Assembly (NCBI RefSeq): GCF_052072235.1
Contig: NZ_CM125436.1
Span: forward strand, 1,420,001 to 1,484,000
Length of the DNA stretch: 64,000 nucleotides
Direction of reading: 5' to 3'
DNA from: Brevibacillus_D fluminis_A
Lineage (GTDB): Bacteria; Bacillota; Bacilli; Brevibacillales; Brevibacillaceae
Below the pieces are notes generated by a model. The model ran no database searches. It had not been told where the DNA came from and saw only the letters and a program-made list of their open reading frames with translations. How positions within the stretch are numbered: position 1 is the first letter of the stretch; each line of letters opens with the position of its first letter. Shown piece after piece: positions 1 to 7,337 of the stretch. A program made the translations under genes and the position numbers.

Positions 1-1
1 G

Positions 2-379
2 TGGGTGGCTGGACGGCAGAGCTTGTTCGACCATTGGCTCGGCATCAGTACCGATCGCGCGGTCATCGATCATATGAACAAGGAAATGGCCAGCTTCGGC
101 TTTGATATGTGGGAAAGGTCATGCCGCGTCATCGAGAACGCATATAAAACGTGGGGGTCGCCACTTGAGCGGATGGCTGCGCTGGACCCGAAACGGCCGA
201 TCGTGCACATTTATTCTCAGGCGGCCGCGGACGGATATGAAGAGATGCAACAGACATTCAAAGAGAAGCATCCGTGGTTTGATTTCAAACATATCCCCGG
301 AAAGACACACTTTCCTACCCTGGAGTCACCGGATGCCGTAGCGAATCTGATCAGCGATTTTGTTTCACAGCTTCGGTAA
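2..379 (+). CDS. Alpha/beta hydrolase, HOD/AqdC-like dioxygenase, C-terminal part
   Basis: The window opens inside this gene; about 125 C-terminal residues and the stop are visible. The succession FDMWERSCRVIENAY, GSPLERMAAL, HIYSQ, HPWF and THFP matches, from memory of the family, the C-terminal half of cofactor-free ring-cleaving enzymes of the alpha/beta-hydrolase fold (HOD, AqdC), which open 3-hydroxy-4-quinolones. The His in THFP would be the catalytic histidine. A flavin monooxygenase follows about 100 bases downstream, as in alkylquinolone-degrading aqd clusters. The fold is likely; the specific reaction is an inference because the nucleophile region lies outside the window. Confidence 0.6.
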   Translation, partial: WVAGRQSLFDHWLGISTDRAVIDHMNKEMASFGFDMWERSCRVIENAYKTWGSPLERMAALDPKRPIVHIYSQAAADGYEEMQQTFKEKHPWFDFKHIPGKTHFPTLESPDAVANLISDFVSQLR

Positions 380-480
380 TGCTGTTCAATGCCCCCATTT
401 TCTTTATCCGTTTGCCTTGGAACATGGGGGCTTTTGCCTGGCTACAGCACGTTCATCCCAAAAACAGGAGGTTGATTGCA

Positions 481-1599
481 TTGGGGAATAAAAAAGTGAT
501 CATTGCTGGTGCCGGATTATCTGGTTTGACGTTAGGAACTGCACTTGCCCAACGTGGATGGGATGTTCACTTGTTGGAAAGGTCGTCGGAGCTGCGAGAA
601 ATCGGGGCTGGCCTGTATACGTGGGAAAATGGATTGAAGGTACTAGAAGAGATCAACGTTTTTGAAGAGGCGTGTCAGCAGGTAGAATTTATCACCAGCT
701 TGCACATGATGGACGAAAATCGGGAGTTGATCCATTCCACCCTGTTTTCGGAGAGCAACCGTTTTTGTGTGATTCCTCGCAAACAGATCCACAGCGCGTT
801 GGTTGGAGCAGCAAGGAACGCCGGGGTAACCATAGAAACCAATGCCTGTGCAGTTTCCGCTGATCCTTCTGGCTCCCTGACCTTGGAAAACGGGAAAACA
901 TACAAGGCTGATCTGGTTGTTGCGGCAGATGGGATATATTCCAACATTCGTCAATCGCTCCCTATTGCTCAAACGATGGAGAAGATGGGCAATGGTGCCT
1001 TACGAGCCCTGATCCCCCGAATCGATGAGGATGAAAAAGGGATTGCCAGGGAGCATTGGTCCGGCTATCGGCGCATTGGCATTGCACCATCTACCGATCA
1101 ATATCGGTATGTTTACTTGACGGCGCCTTCCGCAGATGTCGAAGGACTTTCAGATCCGATCAATAAAGAGGTGTGGCTCTCTTCATTCCCTCACCTGGAA
1201 TCTGTCATCGAACGTATCGACCATTCAAGGTTAGACCGCCATTTTTATTATATTTATTTACACGCTTGGTCGATCGGACGTGTGGCATTACTTGGCGATG
1301 CGGCACACGGGATGGAACCCAATTTGGGGCAAGGGGCAGGGGTAAGCATCACGAGTGCGTTGGAGTTAGCCAAACAACTTGACCAATACGATGTCGACAC
1401 GGCCCTCAGAAGATGGGAAAGTCTGATGAAGCCTGCGGCGGAGAAGACGCAGATCTGGTCGAGGATCTATGGGGCAGCGGCATCAAACTGGCCGAAAGAG
1501 TTGTTGCATGTGCGCTCAGAAGTGATCCGAAAAGCCATTCATTCGGAAAACATCGAGTCGATGATGAGCCTGGCAGCCAGGCATGTAACAGGACGATGA
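481..1599 (+). CDS. FAD-dependent aromatic-ring monooxygenase
   Basis: A 372-residue class A flavin monooxygenase. GAGLSG at residues 10-15 is the N-terminal dinucleotide-binding loop, with an acidic residue closing the first beta-alpha-beta unit, and LLGDAAHGMEPNLGQGAG near residue 270 is the GD/FAD-ribityl motif. I chose the TTG at 481 because AGGAGG lies about 8 bases upstream and the product then starts directly at the Rossmann strand; an in-frame ATG at 379 would add a tail with no homology and overlap the previous gene's stop. It probably uses NAD(P)H and O2 to hydroxylate an aromatic or quinolone ring. Beside the HOD/AqdC-like gene it would fit an AqdB/PqsH role, but salicylate or urate hydroxylase-like activity is possible. 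Confidence 0.85.
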   Translation: MGNKKVIIAGAGLSGLTLGTALAQRGWDVHLLERSSELREIGAGLYTWENGLKVLEEINVFEEACQQVEFITSLHMMDENRELIHSTLFSESNRFCVIPRKQIHSALVGAARNAGVTIETNACAVSADPSGSLTLENGKTYKADLVVAADGIYSNIRQSLPIAQTMEKMGNGALRALIPRIDEDEKGIAREHWSGYRRIGIAPSTDQYRYVYLTAPSADVEGLSDPINKEVWLSSFPHLESVIERIDHSRLDRHFYYIYLHAWSIGRVALLGDAAHGMEPNLGQGAGVSITSALELAKQLDQYDVDTALRRWESLMKPAAEKTQIWSRIYGAAASNWPKELLHVRSEVIRKAIHSENIESMMSLAARHVTGR

Positions 1600-1642
1600 G
1601 ATGAATCGCTAGCGATGTTCAAAAACCGATCGAAAAGGGGCG

Positions 1643-2638
1643 ATGACTGTGAAAGATGGGAAACAAGGAAAGTCTCAACTCACCGGAATCCTGATTGTTT
1701 TAGTTGCTTCCGCTCTTTTTTCAAATCTGGGGGTTTTAACCAACTTTGCTTATGAAGCCGGGATGAGCCCGGTGGCTTTCGCGACGTGGCGTGAAACAAT
1801 CGGTGCACTTGCCATGCTCGTTCTTCTTTTGTTTGGAGTTGGACGTCCGGCGGGGTCTGAACGCAAACCTTTCTCCCAGATTCCCGGGTGGCAGTGGCGG
1901 AATCTGTGCATCGCTGCTGTTGCCTTCATGTCGTACAGCCTTGCGATTTTTTATGCATTCGTTCACTTAACCGTTGCGTTAGCTTTTCTGCTGTTTTACA
2001 TCTATCCGGCATTGGTGACATTGATCAGCGCTGTCACAGGGCGAGAAATGTTTAACGCACCGAAAGTGATCGCGTTGCTCTTTGCTTTGGGGGGAAGCAC
2101 GCTGGCGATTGTTGGGCAAATGATTGGAGGAGAAGCCGTTCGCTTTGATACCATCGGGATTTTGCTGGGACTTGGGTCAGCGGTAGGGATGTCGATTTAT
2201 TTTCTTGTCGGCCGGGGCGGCTATCCAAGCATTCCTGCTTCTTACGCGACAACCATATTTTTATTGGCTGGGGCTGCCGCATTTGCCGGAATTGGCCTCG
2301 CTTTCGGAGAAAAGGAGTCATTGCTACAGCCTTTCCAAAACGTTTCGCTCTGGCCCATGCTGCTTTTCGCAGGGGTTGGGGCAGCAGCCATTCCAACCAT
2401 GATGCTGTTGACCGGAATTCGCATGATCGGGGCCTCACGCGCTTCCATTTTGGCTATTTTTGAACCGGTTTCCGGTTCCGTGCTTGCAGCGATTTTATTG
2501 GGGCAAACCCTTTCTTTCGTCCAAATCATTGGTGGTGTATTGATTCTCAGCGCTGCCGTTATTTTGCAGCGGACCCCGGAACCTGTCGGTGCATCTTCCG
2601 TGGAACACGCAAACCAAACCGTAGATATTCCTTCATGA
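1643..2638 (+). CDS. EamA/DMT-family membrane transporter
   Basis: A 331-residue protein with about ten hydrophobic segments arranged as two EamA repeats, the typical drug/metabolite transporter length. The start ATG follows AAAAGGGGCG. It sits 43 bases after the monooxygenase and 47 bases before an alpha/beta hydrolase, all on the same strand, so it is probably co-transcribed and may export a substrate or product of the neighbouring catabolic enzymes. The substrate cannot be read from the sequence. Confidence 0.85.
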   Translation: MTVKDGKQGKSQLTGILIVLVASALFSNLGVLTNFAYEAGMSPVAFATWRETIGALAMLVLLLFGVGRPAGSERKPFSQIPGWQWRNLCIAAVAFMSYSLAIFYAFVHLTVALAFLLFYIYPALVTLISAVTGREMFNAPKVIALLFALGGSTLAIVGQMIGGEAVRFDTIGILLGLGSAVGMSIYFLVGRGGYPSIPASYATTIFLLAGAAAFAGIGLAFGEKESLLQPFQNVSLWPMLLFAGVGAAAIPTMMLLTGIRMIGASRASILAIFEPVSGSVLAAILLGQTLSFVQIIGGVLILSAAVILQRTPEPVGASSVEHANQTVDIPS

Positions 2639-2685
2639 GATTGACGGCATGTCGGTAAAAAATCAGCAGATAAAGGAGGAAGCGG

Positions 2686-3504
2686 ATGGGGTCTTCAATA
2701 GGGAAAAATCTCAGAATCTGCTATGGGGAAAATGAAAACCAATTTGGCGAGCTGCGGCTGCCGGACGGTAACGGCCCGTTTCCCGTTGCGATTGTGATTC
2801 ACGGGGGCTTTTGGAGAGAAAAATTCAAGCTCGACCAGATGGATTCATTCGCAGAAGCATTGACGGCGCAGGGGATCGCTACATGGAACATCGAATACCG
2901 CCGGGTTGGGCAAGAAGGTGGAGGGTGGCCGGGGACTTTTGTTGATGCTGCCCAAGCTTCCGATTTTGTGCGAACGCTTGCTGCTGATTATCCGCTTGAT
3001 TTGCAGCGCATCATCACGGTCGGGCATTCAGCCGGCGGACATCTCGCCTTATGGATTGCCGCACGACATCGACTTCCCGCGACAAGCATCATAAAAGGCG
3101 ACGAAAATCCTTTGCACGTGAAAGGAGCCATTAGCCTCGCAGGCGTTTGTGATCTGGACGTCATGTATAACATCCATCAACTAAGAGAGGTGAAGATGGG
3201 AATCAAGGATAATCCGACACGCGATCTGATTGGCGGTATGCCGCAGGATTGTAAAGAACGTTACCAGGAAGGATCACCGATGGCTCTTTTGCCGATTGGA
3301 GTGCCCCTTGCGCTTATTCATGGTTCCCTTGATTGCAATGTGCCGATCGGGCTTAGTCAGCAGTTTGAACAAGCAGCCAAGGCCGCAGGTGACGATGTCA
3401 TCATCCAAACGATTTCCAGCGCGGAGCATTTTACCATCATCGATCCGCATGCAGAGGCATGGCCGGTGGTAATGGAAACGATCCTGGGCTTGCTGAATAC
3501 TTGA
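2686..3504 (+). CDS. Alpha/beta hydrolase with HGGFW oxyanion motif (arylformamidase-like)
   Basis: A 272-residue cytoplasmic alpha/beta hydrolase. HGGFW near residue 38 is the oxyanion-hole motif, GHSAGGH near residue 110 holds the nucleophile serine, an Asp follows in GSLDCNVP and the catalytic His in AEHFT. The HGG(F/Y)W form is seen in arylformamidases and related esterases. AAGGAGG lies 6 bases before the ATG. As last gene of the 5' cluster, before a clear terminator, it could hydrolyse the ester or N-acyl product made by the upstream ring-opening enzyme; this coupling is inference. Confidence 0.8.
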   Translation: MGSSIGKNLRICYGENENQFGELRLPDGNGPFPVAIVIHGGFWREKFKLDQMDSFAEALTAQGIATWNIEYRRVGQEGGGWPGTFVDAAQASDFVRTLAADYPLDLQRIITVGHSAGGHLALWIAARHRLPATSIIKGDENPLHVKGAISLAGVCDLDVMYNIHQLREVKMGIKDNPTRDLIGGMPQDCKERYQEGSPMALLPIGVPLALIHGSLDCNVPIGLSQQFEQAAKAAGDDVIIQTISSAEHFTIIDPHAEAWPVVMETILGLLNT

Positions 3505-3531
3505 CTGCCGGGATCTTCTCGGCAGTTTTTT
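3505..3531 (+). terminator. Intrinsic terminator after the 5' catabolic cluster
   Basis: CTGCCG pairs with CGGCAG across a nine-base loop and is followed by six T residues, starting immediately after the hydrolase stop codon. Confidence 0.85.
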
Positions 3532-3816
3532 GTATAAGACAGATGGTCAAGCCCCGTGCGACAGAGCTTTCATGAATGATTCGTGAGCAGACTTTCAACC
3601 GTGTGAATGGTCGGAAACTTCCGAACTTTATCTCCGTATACATCATTGTGAATGTTTCCGCGGCGGGTCAAAGCCAAGACTGGAAATCACCGTGGAGAAA
3701 GGAGAGAACGCATGAAGGCAATCGTATACACAAAATACGGGCCACCTGATGTTCTTCAACTCAAAGAGGTAGAAAAGCCGACGCCACAAGGCAATGAAAT
3801 CCTGGTAAAAATTTAT

Positions 3817-5200
3817 GTTTTTTTGAATGCTTGTGTGAGATAAAATGCCTTTTTCTAAGCCAAGTGGTATCATTAATCATAAGTGTTGGTTTTGCTAAAT
3901 CAGTGGTAAGGAACCACAATATCGTATTTGGCTGTAACGATCACGTTGTCCAAAGTATCGAAAAAGGTGAAAGAACCAAATATCTCAAAAAGAAAGGGGT
4001 GATTGAATATGCACAGAGCGTACAAGTTTCGTCTATATCCAAACAAAGAACAAACGACACTCATTAACAAAACAATCGGATGCACGCGCTTTGTATTCAA
4101 TCACTTTCTTGTGAAACGAAAAGAGGCTTACGAACAAGAAAAGAAAACGCTGAATTACAACGACTGTTCCGCTCTACTCACACAACTCAAAAAGGAAATC
4201 GAATGGTTGAAAGAAGTGGATTCGACTGCCCTGCAATCAACCTTAAAAGACTTGGATTCCTCCTACAAAAAATTTTTCAAAGAGAAAAAAGGCTATCCCA
4301 AATTCAAAAGCAAGAAGAATCCAAAGCAATCGTACACATGCAAGATGAACATCAAAGTGGAAGGAAATCGTATCAAACTCCCGAAACTTGGATGGGTTTC
4401 ATTTGCCAAGTCCAGAGAAGTGGAAGGGCGCATCCTTTCCGCTACGATCAGACGCAGTCCCGCAGGGAAATACTTTGTATCTGTTCTGTGTGAAACAGAG
4501 GTTCAGCCATTACCAGAAATCGAACAGACAGTCGGAGTTGATCTTGGTATCAAGGATTTTGCGATTCTCTCTACTGGTGAGAAAGTGGGAAATCCCAAAT
4601 ACTATCGCAAGTATGAAAAACAATTGGCCAAGATGCAACGGATTCAATCCCGCAGACAAAAAGGCAGTAAAAACCGTGACAAAGCACGTATCAAAGTAGC
4701 ACGACTCCATGAAAAAATCGCAAATACCCGCAATGACTTCCTGCATAAATTGTCAACCAAGCTTATCAACGAAAACCAAGTGATCTGTTTGGAGGACTTG
4801 CAGGTGGAAAATATGGTAAAAAACCATAAGTTAGCAAAATCCATTGCAGATGCATCGTGGTCTAAGTTTCGGGCGATGCTGGCGTACAAGGCGCAATGGT
4901 ATGGCAGAACAATCTCGATTGTCGGGAAGCAGTTTCCTTCCAGCCAACTCTGTTCCACCCCTAGCTGTGGCTACCGAAACAAAGACGTGAAAAACCTGAA
5001 CATGCGACAATGGACATGTCCAAACTGCGGTGTGCAACATGATCGTGACCAAAACGCTGCCATCAATATTGAGCAAGAAGGACTTCGGCTGTTGGCATAG
5101 CCAACTGAACTGTGGGACACACAGGGATAGCTTGGTAAATTTCACTCTGGAAAGAGTGACTACCCAAGAATCCCCTGCCTTTAGGCATGGGGAGTGTCAA
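3817..5200 (+). mobile_element. IS200/IS605-family TnpB-only element (IS1341 type)
   Basis: A 1,384-bp element lying in the reductase gene. The left boundary falls directly after TTTAT at 3812-3816, a transposon-adjacent motif of the type used by Geobacillus-like TnpBs. The right boundary falls after the hairpin CCCCTGCCT..AGGCATGGGG and TGTCAA at 5195-5200, a typical right end. It carries tnpB but no tnpA transposase, so it needs a TnpA in trans. A small hairpin (GTGGT/ACCAC near 3903-3917) lies in the left end. There are no target-site duplications, as expected for this family. Confidence 0.85.
4009..5100 (+). CDS. tnpB: TnpB RNA-guided nuclease of IS200/IS605 element
   Basis: A 363-residue TnpB, about full family length. 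The N-terminal HTH begins YKFRLYPNKEQ, a basic central region follows, and the three RuvC acids look intact: Asp in VGVDLGIKDF, Glu in ICLEDLQVENM and Asp in DRDQNAAINI. The zinc ribbon reads CSTPSC then CPNC. I chose the ATG at 4009, which has GAAAGGGG about 10 bases upstream; a TTG two codons earlier is less likely. The protein should cut DNA next to the element's TTTAT motif using the omega RNA that overlaps its 3' end. No frameshifts, so probably active. Confidence 0.92.
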   Translation: MHRAYKFRLYPNKEQTTLINKTIGCTRFVFNHFLVKRKEAYEQEKKTLNYNDCSALLTQLKKEIEWLKEVDSTALQSTLKDLDSSYKKFFKEKKGYPKFKSKKNPKQSYTCKMNIKVEGNRIKLPKLGWVSFAKSREVEGRILSATIRRSPAGKYFVSVLCETEVQPLPEIEQTVGVDLGIKDFAILSTGEKVGNPKYYRKYEKQLAKMQRIQSRRQKGSKNRDKARIKVARLHEKIANTRNDFLHKLSTKLINENQVICLEDLQVENMVKNHKLAKSIADASWSKFRAMLAYKAQWYGRTISIVGKQFPSSQLCSTPSCGYRNKDVKNLNMRQWTCPNCGVQHDRDQNAAINIEQEGLRLLA

Positions 5201-5216
5201 GCCGAGTACAAGTGTC
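5050..5216 (+). ncRNA. Probable omega RNA (reRNA) of the TnpB element with host-derived guide
   Basis: In this family the guide RNA scaffold spans the tnpB 3' end and the element's right end, and the first 16-20 bases beyond the element act as guide. Here the scaffold would run from about 5050 to the TGTCAA at 5200 (5' limit uncertain). The guide is the beginning of the right reductase fragment, GCCGAGTACAAGTGTC. Hairpins CACTCTGGAAAGAGTG and CCCCTGCCTTTAGGCATGGGG-type stems support a folded RNA. Expression is not visible from sequence. Confidence 0.6.
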
Positions 5217-5943
5217 TGCCCGAAGACGGTGCAGTGGCAATCAAACCTGCGAATATGACCGATGAGGAGGCGGCCGCCGTTCCGATTGGGGCAATGACAG
5301 CATTGCATTTTCTCAAAAAAGGAAAAATCCGCAGCGGCCAAAAAGTCCTGATCTACGGCGCCTCTGGAAGCGTAGGCACGTTTGCGGTGCAGCTTGCCAA
5401 AAGCTTTGGGGCGGAAGTTACCGGGGTATGCAGCACCGCGAACCTGGAGATGGTGAGGGCGCTAGGGGCGGATCACGTCATAGATTACACGAAGGAGGAT
5501 TTTGCCGAAAACGGTGAGACCTACGATATTATTTTTGATACCGTAGGCAAAAGTCCGTTTTCAGGCTGCGTACAATCTCTTGCGCAAAACGGGTTCTATT
5601 TGAGGGCGGTCCACATGGAGCTGTCACCGGTCATTCGTGGGCTGTGGACGTCTTTAACTACGAGCAAGAAGGTCATAGGCGGCAATGCAAGTATCGACAG
5701 CGCTGAAGATTTACGATTCCTCAAAGAGCTGATTGAGGCCGGAAAGGTAAAATCGGTCATCGATAGACGCTATCCATTGGAACAGATTGCCGAGGCGCAT
5801 CGCTATGTGGAAACGGGGCACAAACGGGGGAATGTGGTCATTTCTGTGAAGAGCGATACGACACGCTGAAGAAAAGGAGCGGCAAGATTGTGTTCGGCTA
5901 GCGTTCTGACCGTTCAGCAATCCAGAGGAAGTGCATAAAAAAT

Positions 5944-6273
5944 CTATGTAATTGGCTCAAGATACGTTACTTTTTTGCCCTGCTGTGTAGCGTATTCAAT
6001 TTCTTTTCTTGTGCTTTCGCCAATGTATCCATTTACATTGATAACAAAAATTTCATCTGACATATCGATTTTGTGAAAGTGTAGCCATTCAAAGAGTTTA
6101 ACTTGCTCTTCGGTTACTTCGATATGATCGCTTTGCTCAAAAAAACCAAGACTAAGCACAATCCTGCCTTTCAAGGTCAAGTTAGCTTCTGCTTCTTGGA
6201 ATTGTTTCTTGAACTTTGTTGAACCACATAGAGTAACTACTTTCGGTTTAAGGCGTTGAGTAAAGTTGTTCAT
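5944..6273 (-). CDS. Small nucleoside 2-deoxyribosyltransferase-like protein
   Basis: A 109-residue protein with VVTLCGSTKFKKQF near the N-terminus, GRIVLSLGFFEQSDH in the middle, and the ending DMSDEIFVINVNGYIGEST. This pattern is seen in small Rossmann-like proteins related to nucleoside 2-deoxyribosyltransferases. The catalytic pair of true transferases cannot be confirmed. The ATG at 6273 is chosen because AGGAG lies about 6 bases upstream; an ATG six codons earlier lacks such a site. It stands alone, convergent with the reductase remnant, in a region with other decayed genes. Confidence 0.65.
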   Translation of the reverse strand: MNNFTQRLKPKVVTLCGSTKFKKQFQEAEANLTLKGRIVLSLGFFEQSDHIEVTEEQVKLFEWLHFHKIDMSDEIFVINVNGYIGESTRKEIEYATQQGKKVTYLEPIT

Positions 6274-6348
6274 GGAGGTTCTCCTATTCATACTATTCTT
6301 TCGGAATATTGTACCATTTTCGCAGCAAACTTTACGAAAACAGCGATT

Positions 6349-6558
6349 TTAAAAAGTGCCATACTGCTCTTCATTGGTATCGCTGAAAGCCTCGTCCCTA
6401 TCCGAGAGAATGTTTTGGTAGTTCAGTTTTTCAGCAAATGGAGACTCCGGGAAATCGCGACGTACCCCATTGATGAAGTTGTAGTAGTGCCAACCATCCG
6501 GAGTCTCCGTTTTCATGATCTCCCCACCCAAAATATCTTGTATTACCAAAGCTGTTAC
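6349..6558 (-). pseudogene. C-terminal remnant of a YunG-like protein
   Basis: Reads VTALVIQDILGGEIMKT, then WHYYNFINGVRRDF, then EEAFSDTNEEQY and a stop. This is the C-terminal two-thirds pattern of the small Bacillus YunG family. The N-terminal part is absent: upstream, in the same frame, the sequence runs directly into the end of a GNAT gene. It is therefore a broken gene fused to another remnant, with no start codon or ribosome site of its own. Confidence 0.55.
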
Positions 6559-6739
6559 CCGGTGGTTCTTTCCGAGCCTGCGCGTTCGTTGAAATCCATG
6601 ATGCTCAAAAATTGAGATCGTGAAAAGCCATACACCAACAGCCGCCCCATATTCCGTTGCTTTTTCTCAACCAGCCGTGCAAAATCCGGCCAAGTATTTG
6701 CATCAAGAGGCTTAACGATGTAGTGGACAGTGGCAACAT
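6559..6739 (-). pseudogene. Frameshifted, internally deleted GNAT acetyltransferase remnant
   Basis: From 6739 leftwards one frame reads YIVKPLDANTWPDFARLVEK, the N-terminus of a WGGCWC-type GNAT protein. After a run of five T (6661-6665; A on the coding strand) the reading moves to the next frame with NGIWGGCWCMAFH, so one extra base in the run explains the shift. The bulk of the acetyltransferase is then missing, and the C-terminal signature GFQRTRRLGKNH appears at about 6559-6600, joined to the YunG-like remnant. Three lesions (frameshift, large deletion, fusion) make this a clear pseudogene. Confidence 0.6.
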
Positions 6740-6982
6740 CTCTCCTTCAAACGATTCAGTTCCTTCCATACCTTAGAATGGTAATAGAGAATCCGAATGG
6801 CATCTGTAATCAAGTGCTGATGCAAGACTAAGAGAGGGGATGTGATGAAACTTGCGACTAATCTGCCTCTTTACTTGCATTTTGAATCTGTCTATAATCT
6901 TTATTGCAATCATATCGTACAAACGACCTGCCTTTCCCTGCGCTATGGAGTTCATGGTAAGAAATTGTCCCTTTTTTCATGC

Positions 6983-7058
6983 GGATAAGAATTTTATGAG
7001 TTTTCATCCGGTATAAGGGCAACAGGGGCTTAAGCCAAAAGCATGGCGTAGCCAGGTT
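6983..7058 (+). repeat. Structured repeat, copy A
   Basis: A hairpin (6983-7009, GGATAAGAA against TTTTCATCC with mismatches) followed by a 48-base core (7011-7058) containing GGCTTAAGCC, AAAAGC and TGGCGTAGCC. A second copy lies at 48858-48932 with 43 of 48 core bases identical. The arms of the leading hairpin differ between copies yet both pair, which suggests RNA or single-strand structure. A third inverted pair (GATTCAAG/CTTGAATC) follows in this copy. I do not recognise the family; a relic of an IS200/IS605-type end is an alternative. The rest of 6740-7337 has no convincing gene. Confidence 0.6.
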
Positions 7059-7158
7059 AATGCGATTCAAGAAAGTGAAAATCTGCTGGACTGTTTGGCG
7101 GAAGATTCTAACTTGAATCACAAGGGGGAAAGTCAGAAAGGAGGAGAACGTTTGCTCT

Positions 7159-7183
7159 GAACAAACCGACGGTCGGTCTGTTC
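7159..7183. promoter_or_regulatory. 25-bp near-perfect palindrome, possible operator
   Basis: GAACA-A-ACCGAC and GTCGGT-C-TGTTC flank a single central G, with one mismatched pair. TTGCTC and GAGCAA outside it extend the symmetry. The size and form resemble TetR-type operators. It lies about 155 bases before the large surface-protein gene. No T-run follows, so it is not a terminator. Confidence 0.5.
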
Positions 7184-7337
7184 GGAAGAGCAACTATGGG
7201 GCCATCTGATTTCGAAATTGAGCCAGTGAATATTCTCTCTATTACGTGGCTCAATAGCTGGATTCGTTCGTTTTATTAGTTTTTTCATGAAAGTAGAGAG
7301 CAAGTCCGTCAGCGATTTTACGAGAGGGAGCAATGAT

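Larger units (their letters stand above)
3712..5869 (+). pseudogene. Quinone-oxidoreductase/zinc-less alcohol dehydrogenase gene split by a TnpB element
   Basis: Codons 1-35 (3712-3816, starting MKAIVYTKYGPPDVLQLKEV, with GGAGAG in front) and a second in-frame piece (5201-5869, 222 residues plus stop) belong to one MDR-family NAD(P)H oxidoreductase; GASGSVGTFAVQLAK is its nucleotide-binding loop. The IS200/IS605 element lies between them. Family members carry about 70 residues between the KIY that ends the left piece and the AEYKCLPEDG that begins the right piece, and these are missing, so insertion came with, or was followed by, a deletion of roughly 210 bases. The missing part includes the substrate-domain core; the gene should be inactive. 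Confidence 0.85.

Noticed and set aside
3652..3843. A 63-residue protein ending in VFLNACVR
   Set aside because: It is the left end of the disrupted reductase read into the transposable element.
6983..7058. Known riboswitch (c-di-GMP, c-di-AMP, SAM) at the structured repeat
   Set aside because: Conserved core does not contain the required motifs of those classes as I recall them.
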